Positions 8,183 to 17,141 of a stretch of 43,059 bases of DNA are shown here, one piece after another; positions within the stretch are counted from its first letter, which is position 1; the number at the start of each line of letters is the position of its first letter. Location of the stretch: positions 1 through 43,059 of the forward strand of contig JABEUY010000004.1 in NCBI GenBank assembly GCA_013044175.1, read 5' to 3'. Position numbers and translations under genes: made by a program. The notes beneath the pieces are model-generated. The model made no database searches and had not been told where the DNA came from. It saw only the letters and a list, made by a program, of their open reading frames with translations. Origin of the DNA: Bacilli bacterium (GTDB taxonomy: Bacteria > Bacillota > Bacilli > Alicyclobacillales > SLC66).

Positions 8183-10207
8183 TTGAATCGACAACCGTTT
8201 GCAAAATCAACGCATGGTATGATTGAACGTTGGCGGCATCTAGCAAGTCCTGATTTCGTGGGGTTTATCAACGTTTGGTTATCGTGGTTTCGAGAGTATT
8301 TGCAGCGGGATCAGTTATTAGTTTCGCGTCAAGAAGTGTGGGATACGCTCCGTGAAGTAGCTTGCTCCTATTATCAAGCTATTTATTTGAAAGAGGAACA
8401 GATCGATCGTGAATTGCTTTCTTTTCATCCTCTCGCTAGGATGATGGTGTTATCGAATTTATCATTAAATGACTTAATGGAAATAACGTATTATACAAAA
8501 CAGTATTGGTATGAAAAGTTCAGAATTTTCAATATAAATAAATTGAATGATATAAAAAGCGATGAGTTTTTGTGCTTTCTAGAAAGTCGTTTTCAAGATG
8601 ATCAAATGATCTTTATTACGACTTCGGAAATGATACAAAATGCCTATCAGCAATGTGCCCTGGCTGAAATATCGCAACGATCGACGTTCATACAGTGGAG
8701 GCAGAAAGAGCTCGATGCACTCGCTCAATTACCCGGCATTGTATGTGTGTTTTTAATGAGGCCAAAAGGTAATGGGCAATTTACGATTGAACTTAGTGCT
8801 GGAGAACAAGCGGTGAAAATACGGGAACACTTACTAGCGAAACCTGTGCGGCCAACCATCGAGTCAGATGCTACGAGTGGACAAGCTCTTGTCGCGATTG
8901 CAGCAAGGGAATATCGCGTATTGAGTTCTCCCGATTTCGTCACACGCCAGGGTTCGCAGGCATGGTCAGATGTTGCTGCGATGGTAGGTGTCCAGTCGGC
9001 GCTTGCGATCCCATTGCGCTTGCCACTAACCGGTCAGATGATGGTGCTTATGCTGTATGGGCAATATACGAATCAATTTGAATCAACTTGGATGAAAGAT
9101 TTCGGTCAAATGGTGAAAAGAAAATGGGAAGCGAATTGGTATCGAAATCAACCGTTGAAACACCAAGATGCGATCTATGTTGAACAAGCGGAATATTATC
9201 GTGAAATCCTCTTTCATGGTGGTCTCGTCATGTATTGTCAACCGATTGTGTCGATGGAATCTGGTGAATTGGTAAAAGTCGAATTGCTAGCGAGACTGCG
9301 TTTACCCGATGGTGAACTTGTAGCACCAGGCAAATTTTTACCGATATTGACAAATGACGAACTCGATGTTTTGTTTCAGATGGGTCTTTCTAAAGCGGCA
9401 GATTACCTCGTTAAATGGAAAAGTATAGGACTTGAAATTGATGTAACGATCAATCTCCCACCCTTTACTTTGACGCATCCTCGTTGTATCGATTGGATCG
9501 AAACTGTGATTCATGAACGCAAAATTGACCCTAAAAGAATTACGCTCGAAATCCTTGAAACCCAAGAAGTTCATGAAGAAACGGCACAGATGTTACTTTT
9601 TCGGTTAAAAAAACTAGGGATTCGGCTTGCGCTCGATGATTTAGGTTCAGGATATAGTAGTATCTTGCGGTTGAGTCGTTTGCCATTTGATGTTGTTAAA
9701 ATCGATCAAGGATTATTATCGAATATCGCTGAGGATCCACTTGCCGTACTTGGTTTGATTTATGGTTTGGTGCAAATTGCAAAAGCACTAGGTAAAGATG
9801 TGGTTGTTGAAGGTGTTGAGCACATCGGTGTCCTTGAGGCGATTAAGTTTTTCAAAGCGACGATGTGTCAAGGCTATGGTGTAGGAAGACCAATGCCGTT
9901 TGAAGAGATCACAAGTTGGTCGCAAAACTGGACGATACCGATCTTTTCCGACGAAATTCACACCTTTACGGGAGCGCTCGTATTTCATTGGCTTTTAATT
10001 CAACAAGAACATCCATTTTTAACGATTAGCTATGAAGAATGTCCCTTACAACGTTTCTTGGTTCGAGAAGGCAAGACAACAGAGCAAGAAGTGAAGTGGC
10101 ACACTGAATTGCATCAAAATATTAATTTTCAAGAAAATTTGATGAAAGGTCTTGAATATCTCCTTTCCTATGCCATTGAAGAACTAAGGCAACTGAAATT
10201 TCATTAA
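8183..10207 (+). CDS. EAL-domain cyclic di-GMP phosphodiesterase with GAF-like sensor region
   Basis: The N-terminal 180 residues are helical and unrecognised. About 185-320 looks like a GAF-type fold (VAAMVGVQSALAIPLRLP). An EAL domain spans about 340-585: CQPIVSMESGELVKVELLAR (the EAL glutamate, as ELL), INLPP, ITLEILE, LALDDLGSGYSS, FDVVKIDQ, VVVEGVEH and CQGYGVGRP. The metal and catalytic residues of active EAL enzymes (E, N, E, DD, K, E, Q) all appear to be present, so hydrolysis of c-di-GMP to pGpG is likely. The last 90 residues form another helical region of unknown role. No membrane segment is seen. The TTG start follows GAGGAA. The 3' end overlaps the convergent acyltransferase gene by 24 bases. 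Confidence 0.85.
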   Translation: MNRQPFAKSTHGMIERWRHLASPDFVGFINVWLSWFREYLQRDQLLVSRQEVWDTLREVACSYYQAIYLKEEQIDRELLSFHPLARMMVLSNLSLNDLMEITYYTKQYWYEKFRIFNINKLNDIKSDEFLCFLESRFQDDQMIFITTSEMIQNAYQQCALAEISQRSTFIQWRQKELDALAQLPGIVCVFLMRPKGNGQFTIELSAGEQAVKIREHLLAKPVRPTIESDATSGQALVAIAAREYRVLSSPDFVTRQGSQAWSDVAAMVGVQSALAIPLRLPLTGQMMVLMLYGQYTNQFESTWMKDFGQMVKRKWEANWYRNQPLKHQDAIYVEQAEYYREILFHGGLVMYCQPIVSMESGELVKVELLARLRLPDGELVAPGKFLPILTNDELDVLFQMGLSKAADYLVKWKSIGLEIDVTINLPPFTLTHPRCIDWIETVIHERKIDPKRITLEILETQEVHEETAQMLLFRLKKLGIRLALDDLGSGYSSILRLSRLPFDVVKIDQGLLSNIAEDPLAVLGLIYGLVQIAKALGKDVVVEGVEHIGVLEAIKFFKATMCQGYGVGRPMPFEEITSWSQNWTIPIFSDEIHTFTGALVFHWLLIQQEHPFLTISYEECPLQRFLVREGKTTEQEVKWHTELHQNINFQENLMKGLEYLLSYAIEELRQLKFH

Positions 10208-11914
10208 ATCATGCAAAATCCAAGCTGAGAGAACTCTTGCACCGAGTGAATCAAGATGAACGCCATCCGGGAAAAAGTAGGTATCATGGTTGCCACTGAT
10301 CGCATACCAATTTAGAAGATGAGCATGGGCAACGTGCTTGACGACATCTTCGAGACGGGTATTCACATCATTTTGCCAGGGGCGTGGGACACGGGTATTG
10401 ATGATGAGTATCTCTTTTTCATGCAAGGCGTTAAGCTGCTGTTCAACGATGGAAGGATCAAACGGACCATTGGTGCCTAGTTCGATGACGAGAATTTTAT
10501 GAAGTTGGTGTGTTTTTTGCAAGGTATTAAGGGTATCTTGTAATTGATACATTTGTCTGCTAACTTTGCCGTCGACGATGATACCGGGTAAATACTTCAA
10601 TAGATCAGGTTTGAGATCAAGCATGATCGAATCACCGATTGTCGTCACCATGTTGCCATGAAGGGATTGATGGTTTTTTTTCATCGTTTTTTCCTTCGTT
10701 ACAGGTTGACTTTCTGTTTGAAAGCTAGGTAATGCTACCGCGATGGATGGTATGACCATGGCTTGCGCTTGTTTTTGCGGTATGGATTGCAATACGTAAA
10801 AACTTAAACCTACGATCGCGCTTAATGGTAAAATCGCCATGATATTATAGGACCATTTCTTCGTTATACCGTGATGGATCGGTTCTTCAATGAATCGATA
10901 GGTTAATTCAGCCATGACGATTGAGAGAATGATTTGAAAAAGCGGACGAATGATCGATGGCGTTTGGGTAGTATTCATCGGTGTCGTTAGTACAATAATT
11001 GGATAATGCCAGAGATAAAGGCTATACGATCGCTTACCAAGATAGCGCAGAGGTTGTTTGGCAAAGAAGCGAGCCATTCCACTTTTCGTTTGCATGAGGA
11101 ACAAGATCATCACGGCAGTTGCTATGGAAACGAGGAGCATGCCATAAGGATACAGGAAAGCTTGGTATTGGTCACACACGATCATCGTGACCAAAAGAAG
11201 GATGAAAGTGATAACGCCGAAAATCGTGATCAAATAGCGTGGTAATGGTAGGGAGTGTTTATGATAGCTCGGAAATCGTAAGGCAAGGATCGCACCGATG
11301 ATTAAGGAAAAAGCACGCGTATCCGTTCCGTAATAGACACGACTTGGGTCGGGACCAGTGAGAAATCCCATCAGTATCACTGAAATGGCTGCTAATGTAA
11401 TAAACACAAGGTAGAAAGATTTTATATTTTTTGCCCAATGAAAGAGAAATAGCAAGAGTAATGGCCATAGTAGATAGAACTGTTCTTCAACAGCTAAAGA
11501 CCAAAGGTGCAAAAAGGGTTGCGCAACTTGATAGGAGGCAAAATAGGAGATGTGATGAAAGAGCAACCACCAATTACTCACATAAAGCAAAGCTGCGAAC
11601 AAATCACCACGAAGAAAAAGGAAATTCTTTGGCATCGTGAAAACGACATAGAGCGAAACGACAGCTAAAACTGTATAGAGGGCTGGAAGAAGACGACGTG
11701 CTCTACGCAGCCAAAAGTGATCTAATCGAATCGAACCCGTCATGATAAATTCATGCAGTAAGAGATCGGTGATCAGATAGCCTGATAACACAAAAAATAT
11801 CGTAACGCCGAGAAATCCGCCTGGTAAAAGAGAGGGATTGATATGGTATATAATAACTGCTAAGACAGCGAAGGCGCGTAGCCCGTCAAGCGCTGGAAGA
11901 TATGGTTTTTTCAT
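10184..11914 (-). CDS. OatA-like membrane acyltransferase (acyltransferase 3 plus SGNH domain)
   Basis: The N-terminal 350 residues form a multi-helix acyltransferase-3 domain that starts with YLPALDGLRAFAVLAVIIYH and contains FFVLSGYLIT, RRARRLLPALY and SLAVEEQFYLLWP. After a linker, a C-terminal SGNH hydrolase-like domain shows TIGDSIMLD (block I serine), ELGTNG (block III) and DGVHLDSLGA (block V Asp/His). This architecture is that of OatA-type enzymes, which move acetyl groups across the membrane onto peptidoglycan or other cell-surface glycans. The substrate cannot be told from sequence. ATG 11914 is chosen because the upstream GTG 11929 lies in the GGGGG ribosome binding site. The gene is monocistronic and convergent with the EAL gene. 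Confidence 0.85.
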   Translation of the reverse strand: MKKPYLPALDGLRAFAVLAVIIYHINPSLLPGGFLGVTIFFVLSGYLITDLLLHEFIMTGSIRLDHFWLRRARRLLPALYTVLAVVSLYVVFTMPKNFLFLRGDLFAALLYVSNWWLLFHHISYFASYQVAQPFLHLWSLAVEEQFYLLWPLLLLFLFHWAKNIKSFYLVFITLAAISVILMGFLTGPDPSRVYYGTDTRAFSLIIGAILALRFPSYHKHSLPLPRYLITIFGVITFILLLVTMIVCDQYQAFLYPYGMLLVSIATAVMILFLMQTKSGMARFFAKQPLRYLGKRSYSLYLWHYPIIVLTTPMNTTQTPSIIRPLFQIILSIVMAELTYRFIEEPIHHGITKKWSYNIMAILPLSAIVGLSFYVLQSIPQKQAQAMVIPSIAVALPSFQTESQPVTKEKTMKKNHQSLHGNMVTTIGDSIMLDLKPDLLKYLPGIIVDGKVSRQMYQLQDTLNTLQKTHQLHKILVIELGTNGPFDPSIVEQQLNALHEKEILIINTRVPRPWQNDVNTRLEDVVKHVAHAHLLNWYAISGNHDTYFFPDGVHLDSLGARVLSAWILHDLMKFQLP

Positions 11915-12016
11915 GCGTAAAGCCCCCACGAATCGATACGGTTTTGTATATATTATTATGACGAAATCAGATTGTCCTAGGTTTCATTGATCGCGGGGGA
12001 TTATTGAAAATTCCTT

Positions 12017-13006
12017 TCACGTGCAATCGTAAAAAATAGGTGTTTCCATGATGGAATGGATCAGGAGCGGATCGCGAGTTTGTCCTAAAGCCCACATCAA
12101 TTTCGGAATGATCGCTTCCGTATTCATGTCTTTTGAAATAATAATTCGCCTGTTTTCAGCAACTTTTCGTCCGACTTCATAGAGACTTATATCTTCACCT
12201 TCTTGTAGGCATTGTGTCGTGATGACGACGATCACACCTTGTTCGATCAACTGTTCAATCTTAGGGAGTAAATTGCGTTCCAAAGAAGGAATTCCGCCAT
12301 TGCCAAAACTTTCAATGACTAAGCCTTTGCAAAGCGGTGCGATTGCATCAAGCAAGAGTGGATTTATGCCAGGATATAAACGAAGGAGTGCTACATCGGG
12401 ACAAAGTGAGAGCGAACGGGGAAAGGGGGATGAAACCAAAGGTGATAAGGAAACGTGATACGTTATTTTACCGTTTTCAATCAAACCTATGTAAGGGAAA
12501 TTGATGCTTTCGAAAGCATCAAAACTTTTTGTACGAATTTTCATCGCCCGGGTTCCGGCGATCACTTTACCATTAAAGACGACGAAAACGCCACCAAAGG
12601 GCTCGAGTGCCATGCGCACGGCGTCCATTAAATTTTGTCGCGCATCCGTCTTCTGGTTTTGAAGGGGAACTTGTGAACCTGTGATGATGATCGGTTTATC
12701 GAGCGATGCGAGCAGATAGCATAATGCGGCAGCCGTATAGGCCATCGTGTCAGTGCCATGCGTAATGACAAAACCATCAAAGTGATCATAATCTTCAAGA
12801 ATCGCTTTTGCGATGGTCAACCAATGTTCGGGTTGCATGTTGGTGCTGTCGATCGAGAAAAGGTCGCGACTTTCTATCGTACAAGCGTGTTGGCTATCGC
12901 TAATCGCATCTTTAAGAAACCGTCCATCAAGGGAAGGGGCTAATCCTGCTGCACCTGGTGTCGAAGCAATCGTGCCACCTGTCGCTAATAATCGCAATTT
13001 TTTCAT
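12017..13006 (-). CDS. ansA: L-asparaginase
   Basis: The enzyme hydrolyses L-asparagine to aspartate and ammonia. The protein starts with LLATGGTIAS, whose first catalytic threonine lies in TGGTIA, and carries the second signature VITHGTDTMAYTA (Thr-Asp; the lysine of the triad is probably further on). It also has KPIIITGSQVP. The length of 329 residues from ATG 13006 fits, and AGGTGA lies six bases upstream. The longer reading from 13048 has no ribosome binding site. No signal peptide is seen, so a cytoplasmic type I enzyme is likely, although glutamine or other amides cannot be excluded. The gene stands alone between the acyltransferase and a chemoreceptor. Confidence 0.88.
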   Translation of the reverse strand: MKKLRLLATGGTIASTPGAAGLAPSLDGRFLKDAISDSQHACTIESRDLFSIDSTNMQPEHWLTIAKAILEDYDHFDGFVITHGTDTMAYTAAALCYLLASLDKPIIITGSQVPLQNQKTDARQNLMDAVRMALEPFGGVFVVFNGKVIAGTRAMKIRTKSFDAFESINFPYIGLIENGKITYHVSLSPLVSSPFPRSLSLCPDVALLRLYPGINPLLLDAIAPLCKGLVIESFGNGGIPSLERNLLPKIEQLIEQGVIVVITTQCLQEGEDISLYEVGRKVAENRRIIISKDMNTEAIIPKLMWALGQTRDPLLIHSIMETPIFYDCT

Positions 13007-13119
13007 GACATCACCTATCCTCATTGACAGTAACGAACGATGAAACACGATTTACTCTAGCCTCTCATCGTTCGCTGCGTCAAGTGGTAGATGATTTGAA
13101 TTGGTGATGTAATAATGTA

Positions 13120-13977
13120 TTAAATGGAAGATGCTAACTTTTCGGTATTTTGTGCGATATGCTGATAGGCCGTTTTTAATTCATTCATGTTAAGAACGTT
13201 GTGATTGACTTGCTTTGTAATTTCGTCGAGTTGCTCGATCATTTTTGAGACGGACGAAAGTATCGCCGCTAATTGCTCCGTGATATCTCGTGCCGAGTTT
13301 TTACTGTTATCCGCCATTTTTCTTACTTCATTGGCGACGACTTCAAAACCTTTTCCTGCCTCACCAGCTCGAGCGGCCTCGATCGCAGCGTTCAGGCCTA
13401 ATAAGTTTGACTGAGATGCGATGTTTTGTACAAAGGACGTAATGGTTTGAATGTGCTCAACGGATGATTTCACCACGCGTGACTCATCATTGATATCGGT
13501 CATACTAACTGCCATTTGTTGTGATGCGCTTAAAATTTCATCGGTACTGCTTGTCATCTGCTCGACCATAGCCATCAAAGCTGCCGTGCTTTCTTGCAGC
13601 ACAATCTCACGATGAGAAATATCGGTGGCGATTTTGATAACACCTTCCACTTTTCCATTCAATGAGATTGGACAGTACGTCGCTTCTAATGTAAGTGTTC
13701 GCTTTGACTTGGTAACCCGGCGAATTTTATCTTGAAATTTCACGCCATTGCGCAAATCTGTCCATAGTTTTTGATACAGCGGACTAGCTACATATTCGGG
13801 AAGACAGAGTTGCTTATGGTGCATGCCGATCATTTCTTCACGGGTAAATTCCATGGTCGTAAAGAAGTTCTCATTCACCCAAACCACGTTTCCTTCGCGA
13901 TTAAAAACGATCACAGCGAGTGATTGGCTAATCGTTGAAAACAAGGTATCGGGGTGAAGTAATTCAGAAAGATTCAT
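13120..13977 (-). CDS. Soluble PAS-domain chemoreceptor-like protein (short MCP)
   Basis: About residues 15-125 form a PAS domain ([20 protein letters not shown], then [10 protein letters not shown], a PAS/PAC ending). A shortened methyl-accepting signalling domain follows, with the hairpin tip [34 protein letters not shown] split by the usual turn. There is no membrane helix, so it should sense an internal signal such as redox state or oxygen through a PAS ligand and pass it to CheA/CheW. At 285 residues it is short: only one incomplete helical hairpin is present and the methylation helices are mostly lacking. AGGAGGAG lies seven bases before ATG 13977. It is divergent from the membrane chemoreceptor gene. 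Confidence 0.85.
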   Translation of the reverse strand: MNLSELLHPDTLFSTISQSLAVIVFNREGNVVWVNENFFTTMEFTREEMIGMHHKQLCLPEYVASPLYQKLWTDLRNGVKFQDKIRRVTKSKRTLTLEATYCPISLNGKVEGVIKIATDISHREIVLQESTAALMAMVEQMTSSTDEILSASQQMAVSMTDINDESRVVKSSVEHIQTITSFVQNIASQSNLLGLNAAIEAARAGEAGKGFEVVANEVRKMADNSKNSARDITEQLAAILSSVSKMIEQLDEITKQVNHNVLNMNELKTAYQHIAQNTEKLASSI

Positions 13978-14183
13978 AAATCAATCTCCTCCTGCAAAAT
14001 CGTAAAATTAAATTTTCTTAATTATGTTAACGATAAACTTAGTATCTGTTTAGAAATAGTTCTCGTCAAGAGGAAAATACGCGATACCATTATTTCACTA
14101 ATATTTCGAATAGACAACCTTTAGTGATTGAGCGTAAAATAACCAGTACAAGGCATTGACAACTGTGTAGGGGGGGACCAGTT

Positions 14184-15725
14184 TTGAAATTTCGCGTAAA
14201 ATTGATTTTGAGCATCTCGGGTATCGTCATTCTGGTCATCATCATGTTTGGCTTTTCTTTTTACAACCAAGCCACGATCAGTTCGCTAAGCGCAAAAATG
14301 ACCAAGCATACGTCGCAATATGAATCTGCGCTGATCGCACAAGAAGAAGCGCAATTGATCATGCTATCTGCTGATCAAAAGTATGTTAAGGATGTGAACG
14401 CGCGTATCGCCTATCTTTTGGCGCATACACAAGATGCCGCTCCTCTTGCCGATCTTACCCTTGCGAAAAAAGGCATGCAAATTGGTGACTACGTTGAAGC
14501 GATTAATGGATTATCTACCTATAAAAAGAATCAACTTGTGCAAAAACAAGATAAAACGAATGCATTTAATGACTACCTGAAAAACGCTGAGATTATCTCG
14601 ATTATCGGTTATATTTTATTAATTTTATTTATCGGAGGACTTGGTATCTATGTCATACGCCAAGTGCTTTTGAATTTGGAGAAAATTGAGACAGTAATTA
14701 GTGCGTTAAAAGCTCTCGATTTTCGGAAAAAGGAAATGACTTTTGGTGAAGATGAATGGGGACAGATTGGTAAATCAATTCTGCAAGCGATGGACACGAT
14801 GGCAGTTCTCGTCTATGATGTAGCGCTTGATGCGCAGACGCTCCATGACGCTGTACTCACGGTGTCAACGGATACCCAAAACCTTTCTCTTTCCAGCGAA
14901 GAAGGGGTTACCGATTTACGTGCTACGATTTCTCAAGTGCAAGACTTTCAGATGAATCTACGTTCGATTTCGGAACAGATAGCGACCATGAACGCGAGTT
15001 CGCAACAATTGCTGATGCGATCTCAATCGGCAGAACGGGAATTTACGACATTACAAAATAATGTACAAAGTGGAAAAATGATGGTTCAATACGCATCTTC
15101 TGCGATACAATCACTCAATGCATTAATGACAGGAATGCAACAAGTAATTCGCGATGTCGCTGTACGTTTCACCAATTTGGATCATATCGCTGAGGAAATT
15201 ACCGGCGTGGCAGAACAGATCAATTTGTTATCGTTAAATGCAAGTATCGAATCGGCTAGGGCGGGAGAAGCGGGCAGAGGGTTCTCAATCGTTGCTTCAG
15301 AGATCGGAACGTTGGCCGACCAAACAAGAAAATTAGTCGATCGTACGAGCAAAGAGATGCAAGAAACACGTCTACGTGTACAGAGTTTATCTGATGTCAT
15401 GAAAGACATCGAACGCGAACAGCAAGGAACCAAAGAAGTAATCGATACGTTTGCGATTATGTCGCAAAATGTTGATCACATTGTCAGCGTTTTTACCCAA
15501 CTTATGCAAGCCGTAAAAGATGTTGATCGCCATTCGGATGAGACGAATAATCGGCAACAAGAGGCAGATCGCGAATTGGCAAGTTCTTTACATCATTTGG
15601 AGTTTGTGCGATCTCGCATTGAAGAAAATGCAAATGAAATTAATCATATCGCATCGATTGCTCATTCTGTGGAAGAGATTGGTCAACGCTTGTCGCGTGA
15701 AGCTGGGAAATTCACGCTCGTATAG
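14184..15725 (+). CDS. Membrane methyl-accepting chemotaxis protein
   Basis: The N-terminal membrane helix spans about residues 7-28 and a second spans about 138-160; they enclose an outside sensor region of roughly 110 residues, short for a four-helix bundle. A poorly conserved HAMP-like linker follows, then a long coiled-coil signalling domain with the tip INLLSLNASIESARAGEAGR and FSIVASEIGTLADQTRKLVD. It should transmit an external signal to CheA. TTG 14184 is chosen because AGGGGGGG lies about nine bases before it; lysine and phenylalanine codons follow. The signal is unknown. The 206-base gap to the divergent PAS chemoreceptor shows no clear sigma-D motility promoter. Confidence 0.87.
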   Translation: MKFRVKLILSISGIVILVIIMFGFSFYNQATISSLSAKMTKHTSQYESALIAQEEAQLIMLSADQKYVKDVNARIAYLLAHTQDAAPLADLTLAKKGMQIGDYVEAINGLSTYKKNQLVQKQDKTNAFNDYLKNAEIISIIGYILLILFIGGLGIYVIRQVLLNLEKIETVISALKALDFRKKEMTFGEDEWGQIGKSILQAMDTMAVLVYDVALDAQTLHDAVLTVSTDTQNLSLSSEEGVTDLRATISQVQDFQMNLRSISEQIATMNASSQQLLMRSQSAEREFTTLQNNVQSGKMMVQYASSAIQSLNALMTGMQQVIRDVAVRFTNLDHIAEEITGVAEQINLLSLNASIESARAGEAGRGFSIVASEIGTLADQTRKLVDRTSKEMQETRLRVQSLSDVMKDIEREQQGTKEVIDTFAIMSQNVDHIVSVFTQLMQAVKDVDRHSDETNNRQQEADRELASSLHHLEFVRSRIEENANEINHIASIAHSVEEIGQRLSREAGKFTLV

Positions 15726-15738
15726 CAAAATGGGAAAT

Positions 15739-15776
15739 GAAAAGCCTGATCGTGTTGTTAACGATCAGGCTTTTTG
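15739..15776. terminator. Bidirectional Rho-independent terminator
   Basis: AAAGCCTGATCGT (15741-15753) and ACGATCAGGCTTT (15761-15773) form a 13-bp perfect stem with a seven-base loop. A-rich and T-rich flanks allow it to serve both the chemoreceptor gene and the convergent aminotransferase gene, whose stop codon is four bases further. Confidence 0.9.
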
Positions 15777-15779
15777 TCA

Positions 15780-17141
15780 TCAGCCAACGTGAGCACGTTG
15801 AAAGATGTGGTGTAAAACTTCAAGGATGGTGTCGATTTGTTCTTTTGTGATGATAAGTGGTGGAGAAAAGACGATCACATTATTGAGCCCGGCAACGGTA
15901 TCACCATTTTTGCCTAAAAGAATTCCTTGTGCTTTCGCTTCATTCAGTACAGCTTGCACGTCATCGAGGGCGAGCGGTTCTTTGGTCAAGCGGTTTTTGA
16001 CAAGTTCGATACCCATTAAAAGCCCTTTTACACGGATATCGCCGACAAAAGGATAAGCGTATAAGCTGTTCGCTTTCTCAAGTAGATAGATACCGAGTTC
16101 TTCACTGCGGTGAACCAGATCGAGTTCTTCCATGATCGTCAAATTCTCAAGGGCGACGGCACAACTCACAGGATGTCCGCCAAAAGTATTAACGTGGCGT
16201 AAACGGTCTCTTGGACCTTCGTCATCCAGAAACACCTCGTAAATTTCTTTACGAACCGCCGTCGCTGACAAAGGCGCGTACCCGCTGGTTAACCCTTTTG
16301 CCATCGTCACGATATCGGGTATAACGTCAGTGTGTTGATAACCAAATCGTCTGCCCGTTCTCCCAAAGCCACAAATCACTTCATCGATGATCAAAAGGAC
16401 GCCGTGGCGTTGACATACTTCTGCGATGCGTTCAAGGTAATTGTCTGGTGGTATCAAGATACCACCACCCGTGATGATCGGTTCCATAATAAACGCTGCT
16501 ACCGTTTTTTCCCCTTCATACACAATGGTTTTTTCAAGGTTTTCCGCACAGAACAATCCGTACTCTTCCATCGACATTCCGCGGGCATCGCGGTACGTAT
16601 CGGGTGGATGGACGTGAAGAAAGCCAGGTGCGAGTGGTTCATAAAGGAATTTGCGCTGATGTTGACCGGTTGCACTTAGCGCACCAAGCGTTGCACCGTG
16701 GTAGGCACGATAGCGTGAAATGATTTTATAGCGCGTGCTTTCGTTGTTGAGGGCATGATATTGCCGAGCGATCTTAAAGGCGATTTCATTCGCTTCTGAT
16801 CCACTGTTGCTAAAAAAGATTTGATAGGGATGCGTCAACCATTCATTGATTTTAGCAGCGAGCGCCTGCGCAGGTTCATGGGAACTAGATAGCGGATAAT
16901 ACGGCAATTGCACCATCTGTTCATACGCTTTTTTCGCGATTCGCTCTTGTCCGTACCCGACGTTGACACACCAAAGACCCGCCATGGCATCAAGGTAGGA
17001 GCGACCATCTTCATCCGTGATCATGACACCTTGCGCAAAGCGAATGGTTAAGGGTTTGGCAAGCGTTGGACCAAAGGCATGCCAAATGGAAGAATCACTT
17101 TGTGCTTGATCTTGGTGAGGTAAAAACGTTTCATTCATCAT
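15780..17141 (-). CDS. Class III (omega) aminotransferase
   Basis: This fold-type I PLP enzyme moves an amino group from an omega-amine to pyruvate or 2-oxoglutarate. Signatures are SSIWHAF near the N-terminus, FFSNSGSEANEIAFKIAR, YHGATLGALSATG, IIDEVICGFGRTG, the Schiff-base lysine K282 in MAKGLTSGYAPLSA, and HVNTFGGHPVSCAVAL. The length of 453 residues is typical. The start overlaps the stop of the aldehyde dehydrogenase gene (ATGA), so the two are translationally coupled. An aminotransferase followed by aldehyde oxidation fits breakdown of beta-alanine, 4-aminobutyrate, taurine or a polyamine-derived amine; HVNTFGG reminds me of taurine-pyruvate aminotransferases, but the substrate is not decided by what I can see. 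Confidence 0.85.
   Translation of the reverse strand: MMNETFLPHQDQAQSDSSIWHAFGPTLAKPLTIRFAQGVMITDEDGRSYLDAMAGLWCVNVGYGQERIAKKAYEQMVQLPYYPLSSSHEPAQALAAKINEWLTHPYQIFFSNSGSEANEIAFKIARQYHALNNESTRYKIISRYRAYHGATLGALSATGQHQRKFLYEPLAPGFLHVHPPDTYRDARGMSMEEYGLFCAENLEKTIVYEGEKTVAAFIMEPIITGGGILIPPDNYLERIAEVCQRHGVLLIIDEVICGFGRTGRRFGYQHTDVIPDIVTMAKGLTSGYAPLSATAVRKEIYEVFLDDEGPRDRLRHVNTFGGHPVSCAVALENLTIMEELDLVHRSEELGIYLLEKANSLYAYPFVGDIRVKGLLMGIELVKNRLTKEPLALDDVQAVLNEAKAQGILLGKNGDTVAGLNNVIVFSPPLIITKEQIDTILEVLHHIFQRAHVG

Noticed and set aside
13978-14183. A sigma-D (motility) promoter between the chemoreceptor genes
   Set aside because: No TAAA-N15-GCCGATAW-like sequence on either strand.
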